From NCBI GenBank assembly GCA_910584125.1, contig CAJTXU010000045.1, forward strand, positions 1-13,797: a stretch of DNA of 13,797 bases, given 5' to 3'. Below the pieces are notes generated by a model. It had not been told where the DNA came from. It did no database searches and saw only the letters and a program-made list of their open reading frames with translations. A program made the position numbers and the translations under genes. Each line of letters starts with the position of its first letter. The stretch's first letter is position 1. Of this stretch, positions 1-6,706 are shown one piece after another. This DNA is from an uncultured Muribaculaceae bacterium (lineage in GTDB: Bacteria; Bacteroidota; Bacteroidia; Bacteroidales; Muribaculaceae).

Positions 1-2
1 AG

Positions 3-65
3 AAGGTGACGGCCGAGAAAGACCGTCTTCTCAAAAAGGTGGGACAGTTGACAATTCCCGTATGA
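3..65 (+). pseudogene. 3' remnant resembling IS3-family transposase OrfA
   Basis: The frame from base 3 reads 20 codons to a TGA at 63-65 and ends EKDRLLKKVGQLTIPV. The leucine-rich stretch DRLLKKVGQLTI resembles the coiled-coil end of IS3-family OrfA proteins, where this motif is normally followed by a few more residues of the type ExDFLKK. Here it stops early, and no OrfB follows. The resemblance is from memory of the family. The fragment is cut by the window edge, so whether it is the end of a complete upstream element or an isolated remnant cannot be told. A 7-bp inverted pair (ACAATTC/GAATTGT, about 51-86) overlaps its end. Confidence 0.35.
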
Positions 66-318
66 CAAAGCGGGGTCAGAATTGTTAATAGAGTATCCAT
101 AAGGCGTGAGATTTCCGGGATTATCATTCACTATATTAACAAAGGAAATCCGCGCCTTTCTTTTATCTTTTTGATTTATTGACACTTGCCAATAAAATGA
201 CAAATTCTGGAATTTTAACAGAATTCGAACACATACGGGCATAATTAGCTGAATATAAAACCCTTAATGCGATTCTAAAAAAAATGTCATGTACTATGTG
301 CGGAGCCCTTAATAATAT

Positions 319-378
319 TGCGGACGCCCTCTTGTTCTATAGATCTCTGATCTACAAAATTCGCTGCGGACGCCCTCT
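319..378. repeat. two 14-bp direct repeats, period 46
   Basis: The 14-mer TGCGGACGCCCTCT occurs at 319-332 and again at 365-378. The 32 bases between them are AT-richer and are not repeated. A related string, GCGGACGCC, recurs near 419-427. These may be remnants of a dispersed intergenic repeat; the function is unknown. Confidence 0.6.
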
Positions 379-561
379 GTGACCCTCTGCGTGCGGCCTC
401 CTTGCGCGAGGATGTCGGCGGACGCCGAGAGCGAAGCTCTCAGCTCTGTGGTCTCCGGTTGTTGATAAAGTCTGAGATGTGGAGGCTGATTCTTTGTTGT
501 GCAACAAGGTGTCGTTACCGACACATATCTCTCATTCGCCTACCGTCGGTATCAAACCCAA

Positions 562-641
562 GGCTGCTCACAAGATGCCCTGTCGGGCATGGAGTCATAC
601 CCACGGCTACTCACAAGATGCCCTGTCGGGCATGGAGTCAT
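562..641. repeat. two 37-bp direct repeats, each with a perfect 6-bp hairpin
   Basis: Units 562-598 and 605-641 differ at one position (GGCTG versus GGCTA at the start) and have a period of 43 bp. Each contains ATGCCC-TGTC-GGGCAT, a perfect six-base stem with a four-base loop. No T-run follows either hairpin, so terminators are unlikely. The layout resembles REP-type intergenic repeats, but no transposase of that class is present in the window. Confidence 0.75.
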
Positions 642-698
642 TACGCGGGTCTCGCACAGGGACCGCGGGGCGGCCGAGGACGGACCGCCCTTCCATGG

Positions 699-750
699 TG
701 GGACGCGCGCCGAATATGCGGAGATGGGACGCGCGCCGGGCATGTCCGGA
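699..750. repeat. 26-bp period GC-rich direct repeat
   Basis: The 14-mer TGGGACGCGCGCCG is found at 699-712 and 725-738. Each is followed by a variant of an (ATATGCGG) tail, close behind in the first copy and after a short insertion CCGGGCATGTCCGG in the second. That insertion is itself a small palindrome-like stem. The repeat sits about 90 bp upstream of the start codon at 837. Confidence 0.55.
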
Positions 751-836
751 TATGCGGGCTTTCTGAAATTTTCTTCTCACGGCAGATAGATTGTAGCCTA
801 CATCTCGTTCTCTATTTATAAGAATAGATACTGATT

Positions 837-1787
837 ATGAAGACAAGAATGCTGCTTGCGCTGGCCGCGGTCTTTGCGGCTATTCCGGCTATGGCCGACA
901 GGGATTTGACTGACAGAAACGTCGAGATCCGCGATACGGTAATCGCCGCCGCTCCGGATGCCCCACGCATCTGCGAATACGACGCCGGAGCTCTCGATTC
1001 GGTGCCGTACCTTCTCGAACATGCGCGCCTCGCCGAACCTTGGGCCTACAAGGCGTTGGGCGACTGCTACCGATATGGCAACGGCGGCCTGGAGAAGAGC
1101 CTGGCCAACGCCATGTGCTATTATGTCGCGGCGGGCATCGATATCAAGGACCTGATCGGCCAGACCGCCAAGGAGAATCCCGATGATGAACTCGTGAGAT
1201 TCTATACCACACTGACAAAAGTGATGAAGTATGTGGATAGCGGAGCTACAGACAGCATACCGGCCTATCTCGACGGTGCGAATCTTCCCGACCGTCCATG
1301 GACACGCACACTCCGAGAATATTCGCGACTCGACCTTCGCGCCGACAGTTCGGAACGCCTCCTCTCGCTCGTCGACGAGAATCCCGATGGCGAACAGTTT
1401 TTGGTGGTCTTCGGTCTGAAGGCATTTATGTATCCGAAAGAAAAGGAGTTCCGACCTCTCGACAAGACCTTGCTGTTCGCCCGCAAGGTGCCGCTGATGT
1501 ATAATTTTGCCGGAACGGAGTATCTCAGGGATTTCCGCGACAGCGGTTCGAAAGAGAATCTCCTCATGGCCATCGATTGTCTGCGCAAGGCAGATGAGGC
1601 CGGCCTGCTCGACACCGATACCTTCGACCGCTTGCAATCCGCGGCCAAAGAGGCGGGAGTCGACCTCACTGAATATTTTCCGGAGGACGACCTCAAGCGT
1701 CTCCGCCATCTGAAAGCCCGGCACGACGAGGAGCTGGAGAGAGAACTCTCCGAGGAGGGCGTCAGTATTCGAATGATTGATAATTAA
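837..1787 (+). CDS. secreted Sel1-like repeat protein
   Basis: A 316-residue protein that starts with a typical Sec signal peptide (MKTRMLLALAAVFAAIPAMA, likely cut after residue 20), so it should act in the periplasm or on the cell surface. Residues about 66-100 (AEPWAYKALGDCYRYGNG...ANAMCYYVAAG) match the Sel1-like variant of the TPR, a helical hairpin used for protein-protein contacts. A weaker second unit is visible at about 225-256 (AGTEYL...AIDCLRKADEAG). The C-terminus (283-308) is a highly charged, probably helical segment. No catalytic motif was seen. The ATG at 837 is chosen because it puts the signal peptide exactly at the N-terminus. The gene ends four bases before the end of the opposing pseudogene, and no terminator separates them. 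The specific partner or role is not inferable. Confidence 0.88.
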   Translation: MKTRMLLALAAVFAAIPAMADRDLTDRNVEIRDTVIAAAPDAPRICEYDAGALDSVPYLLEHARLAEPWAYKALGDCYRYGNGGLEKSLANAMCYYVAAGIDIKDLIGQTAKENPDDELVRFYTTLTKVMKYVDSGATDSIPAYLDGANLPDRPWTRTLREYSRLDLRADSSERLLSLVDENPDGEQFLVVFGLKAFMYPKEKEFRPLDKTLLFARKVPLMYNFAGTEYLRDFRDSGSKENLLMAIDCLRKADEAGLLDTDTFDRLQSAAKEAGVDLTEYFPEDDLKRLRHLKARHDEELERELSEEGVSIRMIDN

Positions 1788-1791
1788 TGAA

Positions 1792-2434
1792 TTAGAAGAT
1801 TTTCGCGGTAGCGAGGCGGTGACGGGCGGCCGAGAAGACGATGGTGATCTTGATGACCTTGCGTCCGTCGGCACCGAACGCGCCGGCGTAGCAGCGGTCC
1901 CCGATCTGACGCACCGCCTCGCCGAGCACGCGCTCAACCTCGGCGGAATCATCCCCGTCCGCATCTTCGATTGAATCACCACCATATTCGGCCATGGGCT
2001 CGCATAGGAAATCAATCCTTCCCGAGAGTGACGGACCGCATTCTTTCTTGCGGCGGCGGTCGGCGACCTTCAGTTCCATCACGTAGATGTAGCCGGAGGT
2101 CTTGACAGAAGGTCGATAGAGCCTTCTGACGTGTGCCGCTCAGCCTCGGTGTGGTAGCCGAGCATGGTCAGCAGCACATACATCACCGTCTGCCAGTAGC
2201 TCTCGTAGTCCTGATATCTGCGCAGGTCGTAGGACATCGACGCGGGTTGCCGGCGTAATACTCATGCAGCATCGACAGCAACAGACTCTTGCCGAACCGC
2301 CGAGGACGGCCCAGGAAATAGAACACGCCAGATTCGAGCAAAGGTATGCACCATGTCTTGTCGACATAAACAAAGCCTTCCTTTCTTATCTTACGAAACG
2401 ACTGGATACCCACCGGGTATTTCAATTCTTCCAT
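1792..2434 (-). pseudogene. broken copy of the AAA-ATPase-like / PD-(D/E)XK gene
   Basis: Aligned by eye with the intact gene at 4158-5840, this copy keeps the first ~63 codons (through the Walker A segment GRPRRFGKS and MLHEYYAGN) and the last ~140 codons. It lacks 1039 bp, corresponding to 4612-5650 of the intact copy; the junction is at about 2244/2245. A second lesion, one missing C near 2106, shifts the frame again. Walker B, the sensor region and most of the middle are therefore absent, and the frame is broken twice. The remaining parts differ from the intact protein at roughly 10 of 63 N-terminal and 13 of 96 C-terminal residues, so the duplication is not recent. The promoter and start codon are preserved, so a short N-terminal peptide of about 83 residues could still be made. 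Confidence 0.93.
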
Positions 2435-2482
2435 ATTCGCGACTGTTTAGCTGGTTTGCAGGTGGGAAACGTCTCCGCCCTA

Positions 2483-2514
2483 CAAAGTTAACAATTTAAA
2501 ACCGGATTTGCAAA
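2483..2514 (-). promoter_or_regulatory. Bacteroidetes-type promoter retained in front of the pseudogene
   Basis: Read on the minus strand this is TTTG (2514-2511), 20 bases, then TAACTTTG (2490-2483). It matches the -33 TTTG / -7 TAnnTTTG consensus of Bacteroidetes sigma factors with standard spacing. It lies about 50 bp ahead of the pseudogene's start codon, and the intact copy has the same arrangement. Confidence 0.7.
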
Positions 2515-2591
2515 CAGGCATGAGTCTCACCTTATCCGAACTTTCTCAACATTTTCTCAATTCTTTCCGGACCGGAAGCTCTTGAGCTCAA

Positions 2592-2636
2592 AGAGGGAGG
2601 GTGTACCGAAATTTAATTTTCGGATACACCCCCTCT
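2592..2636 (-). terminator. likely hairpin terminator after the Ig-like surface protein gene
   Basis: A long imperfect inverted repeat pairs AGAGGGAGGGTGTACCGAAA with TTTTCGGATACACCCCCTCT around a short AT-rich loop (TTTAA), with small bulges. On the minus strand the stem is followed by a weak T-rich stretch (TCTTTG). It starts 24 bp past the stop codon at 2660, the expected place. The poor T-run lowers certainty. Confidence 0.6.
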
Positions 2637-2659
2637 GACTTGATGATTCGCAGTGCCGA

Positions 2660-4027
2660 TTATCTTACAATGACCTTATGGACGGTCCTGCCGACCCTGA
2701 CAATGAAAACACCTCCGTTTACTTCGATATCCTTTCTCGACTCGCCCTCACCGCTGTAGATGACGGCTCCGTTCGGCGCCCACACAACCACGGGCAGTTG
2801 CCGGGCGTTGAGAATCTCAATCTTGCCCTTATGAGCCCGGACTGTCGCTTGGATGTCGACGACCTGTTCCATGGCGTTCCATACTCGGACTATGGCGACT
2901 TCGTTGGAAGCTCCGGATTCCCCATGACCGTTGTAGACCACGGTGACCGTATAGATATATCTACAGTCCTCGGCCACATCCGTGTCCAGGAAACGGCTGT
3001 CATCCACAAGATTGGCGTTGATTCTGGTTCCATCGCGATATACGTTGAAACCTTCGATATCAAGGTCTGTCTCCGGAACTGTCCATGTGAGCTCGACACC
3101 TTCGTCTACATTCGTGGCCACGAGATCGGAGACTTCCGGCAGAACTACAGGTTTCGCCTCGACCGTCACATGGCAGACCGCCGTCGTGCCGTCGTATGCA
3201 CGTGCGGTTATGGTGGCTGATCCGGGCCCGTTTGCCGTCACACTGGCCGTAACTCCCGAGCCATAGACCGATACAACCGAGCTGTCGGAAGTCGACCAGG
3301 AACAGCTGCCGCTGTTTTCCCCGGTGATGTCGGCTGTCAGATAATCCGTGTCCCCCTCCCGCAGCGTCAGAGACGAGGGGCTGATGCTGATGGTGTTATG
3401 TTCGCGGACTGTCACATACACATAGTCGGAATGGCCGTTGGAGGTGGTGGCCGTGATGCGGGTCTGGCCTGCATAGTCGCCATATATCCGGCAGGTGTTG
3501 CCGTCACGGTATAACGACACATTATTGTTGGACGCCGACCAGCTCACATATTCCGAACCGCCGTAGACCGTAGCGTAGGCATATGTCGATTCGCCGACAT
3601 AAATCGAGGTGCTGCTGGCGGAAACAGATACTCCGGAAGGGCCGCGCGATTCCACGGTTACATTCCATGTGGCGGAAAACGTATACGTGTTCCAGCTTCC
3701 GGGGAAAGAATATTTCAGCTCGTAGTTCACTGTATAAGTTCCCGGCTCGTTGAAGATCACGTATGCGAAATTGCTGTTTCTTTCCCTCCAGCTCGTGACG
3801 TATTCATTTGACGAGGTCCAGGAATAGGAACGCGCCGTCATCGAGCCTGAAAGCAAGTCGTTGTAGATACTTGCTCCCGTAGAGCTGTAGTCGCGGATAC
3901 TGAGAGTGATGATGTCGCCCACATAGCCGGAGGCTGACGCCGCGTGCGCCTCGAAGCCGGACACAAGGGCCACAAGCAGCATGAGAGGCAGTGCGATCGC
4001 CCGGCAGATCGATGTAATCTTTTTCAT
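2660..4027 (-). CDS. secreted Ig/BIG2-fibronectin protein with C-terminal sorting-like tail
   Basis: 455 residues. A signal peptide covers about residues 1-30 (MKKITSICRAIALPLMLLVA...AHAA). An Ig/PKD-like beta domain occupies about 33-126, followed by two bacterial Ig-like group 2 (BIG2) domains at about 132-208 and 212-290; the second has the typical 'SLTLREGDTDYLTADI...GSATITARA' pattern. A fibronectin type III domain lies at about 296-380 (DLVATNVDEGVELTWTVPE...FNVYRDG...YTVTVVYN). The last ~70 residues end in GVFIVRVGRTVHKVIVR, resembling type IX secretion sorting tails that lead to surface attachment. No enzyme motif was seen, so an adhesive or structural surface role is the simplest inference. 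It sits between the two ATPase-gene copies. No exact TAnnTTTG promoter was found in the 130 bp upstream. Confidence 0.9.
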   Translation of the reverse strand: MKKITSICRAIALPLMLLVALVSGFEAHAASASGYVGDIITLSIRDYSSTGASIYNDLLSGSMTARSYSWTSSNEYVTSWRERNSNFAYVIFNEPGTYTVNYELKYSFPGSWNTYTFSATWNVTVESRGPSGVSVSASSTSIYVGESTYAYATVYGGSEYVSWSASNNNVSLYRDGNTCRIYGDYAGQTRITATTSNGHSDYVYVTVREHNTISISPSSLTLREGDTDYLTADITGENSGSCSWSTSDSSVVSVYGSGVTASVTANGPGSATITARAYDGTTAVCHVTVEAKPVVLPEVSDLVATNVDEGVELTWTVPETDLDIEGFNVYRDGTRINANLVDDSRFLDTDVAEDCRYIYTVTVVYNGHGESGASNEVAIVRVWNAMEQVVDIQATVRAHKGKIEILNARQLPVVVWAPNGAVIYSGEGESRKDIEVNGGVFIVRVGRTVHKVIVR

Positions 4028-4157
4028 TACGATAGGTTTAGGTTTATAGTGTTGATAAAAGTCTTGAAGAGTCCGGAGAGATATCCCGGGAGCGTCTTCA
4101 CACCATTATGCAGACTATATATGAGATGTAACCCATCGCGTAAAAGATTTTAATCAT

Positions 4158-5840
4158 TCAGAAGATCTGCGCGGTGACGAGGCGGTGACGGGCGCCCGAG
4201 AAGACGATGGCGATCTTGATGACCTTGCGGCCGTCGGCGCCGAACGCGCCGGCATAGCATCGGTCCTCGATCTGACGCATAGCCTTGTCGAGCACGCGCT
4301 CAACCTCGGCGGAATCATCCCCGTCCGCATTTTCGATTGAATCACCTCCATATTCGGCCGTGGGCTCGCATAGGAAATCAATCCTTCCCGAAGGTGACGG
4401 AGTGCATTCTTTCTTGCGGCGGCGGTCGGCGACCTTCAGTTCAATCACGTAGATGTAGCCGGAGGTCTTGACCAGAAGATCGATCGAGCCTTCTGACGTG
4501 TGCCGCTCCGCCTCGGTGTGGTAGCCGAGCATCGTCAGAAGCACGTACATCACCGTCTGCCAGTAGCTCTCGTAGTCCTGGTACTTGCGCAGGTCGTAGG
4601 GAATCGACGCGAAGAATGCGTTCAGACTGTTGACGAAACCATGTGCGTCGCCTTCTTTTAGAAGCGTCCCCAGACACTCCGCACTGAATTCGGGATCTTC
4701 CTCCGGATTTCCATATTCCTGCATAAACTCATTCAGGAAGCAACTTTCAACCTCCATGTTGGGAAATCCAAGTGTGTAGCGATTGTTGCTGAGTTCATAG
4801 GACTTGATCGTGAGATAGCCTGTCTGATACAGCAACGGGATGGGCCTACGTCCTAACTTGGTGATGTCGCTCAGGTTTTGGGCATCCGATCTCGCTCCAT
4901 CCAGATTCCGGACGCTTATATGATTGCGTAACAGGAGGTCCACAAGCATCTTGGCTGTACCGGTGGAGAACCAGTAGTCGTCCAATATCCTGCGCCTCAA
5001 CGCAAGCAGCAGACTGAAAGGATTGTAAATATCCGAACACCGCGGACTGAAGTGGTAACCGTCGTATCGTTTCTTGAGTTTGGCATACATCGCGCCGACA
5101 TCTTCATTATGAGACTCGGCAAGCGCACGCACCCCCGGGTCGAAATTGGCGTGGAGTTCCTCTTCGGTTATACCACATATCGCGGCAAACTCGTCATCAA
5201 GCGAGATGTCATAGAGATTGTTCAGACCGGAGAACACGTTTAGTTTGCCGAACTTCGTCACACCTGTCAGCAACGCTAATTGTATGCAAGGGTCCAGAGT
5301 CTTCAGCGCCGAATAGAATCCGCGCAGTGAATTCTGGTGGGTACCATATAATTCGTCGTTGAGGATATTGTCGGTCAACGGTTTGTCATACTCATCGATG
5401 AGAACGACAACCTTCCGGCCGCTCTTTCTGCAGGCTTCCTGAACAAGTGTGATGAAACGGTCTGACAACGACCCTCGAATATCGGTGATGCCGTACTCCT
5501 CCTCATAATCCCCCAGCTGGCGGTGGAGATTATTGTACACGCTGCCGGCCTCGGTATAATCCTGGCCGTTCAGGTCAATATGGAAAACAGGCCGCGACGT
5601 CCATTCCCCGGGGCGCAGACGCTCGATGGCAAGGCCGCGGAAGAGCTCGCGGTTGCCGGCGTAATACTCATGCAGCATCGACAGCAGCAGGCTCTTGCCG
5701 AACCGCCGCGGACGGCCCAAGAAATAAAACTTTCCGTTTTCAAGCAGGGATATATACGATGTCTTGTCGACATACACATAGCCTCCCTCGATTATTTCTC
5801 TGAACGACTGGATACCCACCGGATATTTCAATTCTTCCAT
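4158..5840 (-). CDS. AAA-ATPase-like protein with C-terminal PD-(D/E)XK nuclease-like domain
   Basis: 560 residues, no signal peptide, so cytoplasmic. It begins MEELKYPVGIQSFREII and has a Walker A-like P-loop, GRPRRFGKS (42-50); a Walker B-like VVVLIDEYDKPL (144-155, acidic pair 149-150); and LLTGVTKFG (190-198), typical of the AAA-ATPase-like family (PF09820). The C-terminal part matches the PD-(D/E)XK family often fused to it (PF08011), with GSIDLLVK (Asp454) and YVIELKV (Glu467, Lys469) as the likely D...E-x-K core. Between this core and the conserved 'MRQIEDRCYAGAF' helix (521-533) sits about 40 acidic and basic residues (472-512) that the family usually lacks. The cellular role is not established to my knowledge; such genes are present in many copies per genome. 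It has its own promoter (5888-5919). A decayed second copy lies at 1792-2434. Confidence 0.92.
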   Translation of the reverse strand: MEELKYPVGIQSFREIIEGGYVYVDKTSYISLLENGKFYFLGRPRRFGKSLLLSMLHEYYAGNRELFRGLAIERLRPGEWTSRPVFHIDLNGQDYTEAGSVYNNLHRQLGDYEEEYGITDIRGSLSDRFITLVQEACRKSGRKVVVLIDEYDKPLTDNILNDELYGTHQNSLRGFYSALKTLDPCIQLALLTGVTKFGKLNVFSGLNNLYDISLDDEFAAICGITEEELHANFDPGVRALAESHNEDVGAMYAKLKKRYDGYHFSPRCSDIYNPFSLLLALRRRILDDYWFSTGTAKMLVDLLLRNHISVRNLDGARSDAQNLSDITKLGRRPIPLLYQTGYLTIKSYELSNNRYTLGFPNMEVESCFLNEFMQEYGNPEEDPEFSAECLGTLLKEGDAHGFVNSLNAFFASIPYDLRKYQDYESYWQTVMYVLLTMLGYHTEAERHTSEGSIDLLVKTSGYIYVIELKVADRRRKKECTPSPSGRIDFLCEPTAEYGGDSIENADGDDSAEVERVLDKAMRQIEDRCYAGAFGADGRKVIKIAIVFSGARHRLVTAQIF

Positions 5841-5866
5841 ATTCGCGACCGTTTTGCTGGTTTGCA

Positions 5867-5884
5867 GGCGGAAACGTCTCCGCC
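5867..5884 (-). promoter_or_regulatory. hairpin in the ATPase gene's 5' leader
   Basis: On the minus strand GGCGGA-GACGTT-TCCGCC forms a perfect six-base stem with a six-base loop just downstream of the TAACTTTG box. It would lie at or near the 5' end of the transcript, about 25 bases before the start codon. In the pseudogene copy the same place has an inserted G and a changed base (GGTGGGA), which weakens the stem. A stabilising or translation-modulating role is only a guess. Confidence 0.45.
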
Positions 5885-5887
5885 CTA

Positions 5888-5919
5888 CAAAGTTAACAAT
5901 TTAAAACCGGAATAGCAAA
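5888..5919 (-). promoter_or_regulatory. Bacteroidetes-type promoter of the ATPase-like gene
   Basis: Minus-strand TTTG (5919-5916), exactly 20 bases, then TAACTTTG (5895-5888): an exact match to the -33/-7 consensus. It predicts a transcript start near 5880-5884 and a leader of about 40 bases. The 10-bp-periodic array ends 11 bp upstream of the -33 box. Confidence 0.8.
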
Positions 5920-5930
5920 TAGATTATTAT

Positions 5931-6004
5931 CGGGATTTATCGGGACTTATCGGGACAAATCGGGACGAATCGGGACAAATCCCGATTCGTCCCGATTCGT
6001 CCCG
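5931..6004. repeat. 10-bp-periodic array folding into a 25-bp stem
   Basis: Five consecutive 10-mers of the form CGGGAnnnAT (5931-5980) are followed by inverted copies (CCCGATTCGT twice, then CCCG; 5981-6004). As a result 5951-5975 pairs with 5980-6004 around the loop CAAA, with a single non-Watson-Crick position in 25 pairs. It lies between the META-gene terminator and the ATPase promoter. There is no T-run next to it. The pseudogene copy has nothing like it upstream. Confidence 0.9.
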
Positions 6005-6018
6005 CTTTTGATGAGATC

Positions 6019-6048
6019 AAAAAAGGAGGCCGACTCTCGTCGGCCTCC
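6019..6048 (-). terminator. intrinsic terminator of the META-domain lipoprotein gene
   Basis: On the minus strand a perfect 10-bp stem GGAGGCCGAC / GTCGGCCTCC with loop GAGA is followed directly by six T residues. It begins 26 bp after the stop codon at 6074. This is a textbook rho-independent terminator and separates the gene from the array and ATPase promoter beyond. Confidence 0.93.
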
Positions 6049-6073
6049 CCTATTCAACATTCAAAATTCTTCT

Positions 6074-6559
6074 TCACTCTGCGGCCTTGGTCAGCACGAT
6101 GTAGGCCGAGCCGTCGGAGTTGAGACGCAGCGTGCTGTCGTTGACGAAGTCAACGGTCTTCACCTGCGGGATGACCTGACGCAACAGGTCCTCGACCTGC
6201 GGACGGTCACATGCCATAAGTGTAGCCGGACCGTCACCGAGCACGATCGAGTCGCCCTTCTGCTCATATGAGCCCTGGAGCGTGTTGCAGTTGGTCGTGA
6301 CGCTGTATTGGCCGTCAGCGAACGTGAAATACTGCGGAGTCTTCGGGTCGATGTCGGCCGGACGCGCGTTGAGCGTGTCGCTCACCACGACATTCTCGAT
6401 GTTCCACTTTCCCTCCACGGCATGTGTCGGTATCTCCGCCTCGGCGACCGAGAGTTCTGAGGAGTCGGTCACTACACCCTTCTGGGTCGCGCCTCCGCAC
6501 GAGGTCAGCACAGCGGCGAGAACGCCGCAATATACGCAATATAAAAGAGCCTTCTTCAT
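6074..6559 (-). CDS. META-domain (HslJ-like) lipoprotein
   Basis: 161 residues from the chosen start, MKKALLYCVYCGVLAAVLTSC. That start places a lipobox (LTSC, Cys21) right after a short hydrophobic stretch, so the mature protein should be lipid-anchored. Upstream in-frame ATGs (6577 and 6598) would only add a non-signal extension. Residues about 47-158 match the META/DUF306 domain: GKWNIENV near the start, then 'YFTFADGQYSVTTNCNTLQG', 'YEQKGDSIVL', 'ATLMACDRPQVEDLLRQVI' and a closing STLRLNSDGSAYIVL strand. The family, which includes E. coli HslJ, is linked to envelope and stress phenotypes but has no known catalytic activity. The transcript ends at the terminator 26 bp downstream. No full promoter consensus is visible; TTAATTTG near 6594-6601 is a one-mismatch -7 candidate. 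Confidence 0.9.
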   Translation of the reverse strand: MKKALLYCVYCGVLAAVLTSCGGATQKGVVTDSSELSVAEAEIPTHAVEGKWNIENVVVSDTLNARPADIDPKTPQYFTFADGQYSVTTNCNTLQGSYEQKGDSIVLGDGPATLMACDRPQVEDLLRQVIPQVKTVDFVNDSTLRLNSDGSAYIVLTKAAE

Positions 6560-6706
6560 ATCGTTTGGTTTATTCATACCTTTAACACACCCGTCCAAAT
6601 TAAGTTTGTATCAACAAATCTTAATTTTTCATAATGGTGCAATATATGGAACGACATTTGAGTTTAGTTTATTGTCATTTGAAACGAAACTAAGTTATCA
6701 CACGAA

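Larger units (their letters stand above)
66..836. other. gene-poor, repeat-bearing intergenic region
   Basis: No convincing gene was found in these ~770 bases. Overlapping open frames exist in several frames between about 400 and 820, but they run through short tandem repeats, disagree with one another and resemble no known protein. The left part (66-310) is AT-rich and contains a 7-bp inverted repeat, AATTCTG/CAGAATT, at 203-209 and 219-225. From 319 on the base composition becomes GC-rich and three small repeat families appear, at 319-378, 562-641 and 699-750, plus a hairpin GAGAGC-GAA-GCTCTC at 427-441. I saw no exact TAnnTTTG promoter element in front of the gene at 837. Confidence 0.6.
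1792..5911 (-). repeat. direct-repeat pair: two ATPase-gene copies flanking a surface-protein gene
   Basis: The segments 1792-2506 and 4158-5911 are homologous and in the same orientation. The similarity covers the coding sequence plus about 72 bp upstream, including the promoter's TAACTTTG box, and fades at the shared ACCGGA. It does not extend past the stop codons in any obvious way. The Ig/fibronectin-type gene (2660-4027) lies between the copies and could in principle be lost by recombination between them. Confidence 0.85.

Noticed and set aside
309..524. 71-codon minus-strand frame
   Set aside because: Its content derives from the GCGGACGCC-type repeats and a hairpin; there is no recognisable protein feature and no promoter.
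402..821. Open reading frames on + across 402-821 (up to 139 codons)
   Set aside because: They run through tandem repeats in three overlapping frames, are arginine/cysteine-rich, and have no plausible start context or family resemblance.
816..2015. 399-codon minus-strand frame across 816-2015
   Set aside because: Most of it is the antisense of the Sel1-repeat gene, and the rest is an off-frame reading of the ATPase pseudogene.
5931..6004. Intrinsic terminator role for the 10-bp-periodic stem
   Set aside because: No T-run follows on either strand, and a strong terminator (6019-6048) already serves the upstream gene.
6577..6598. Upstream ATGs (6577 and 6598) as start of the META-domain lipoprotein
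   Set aside because: They would place 6-13 extra polar residues before the signal sequence. The ATG at 6559 gives a standard lipoprotein signal peptide.
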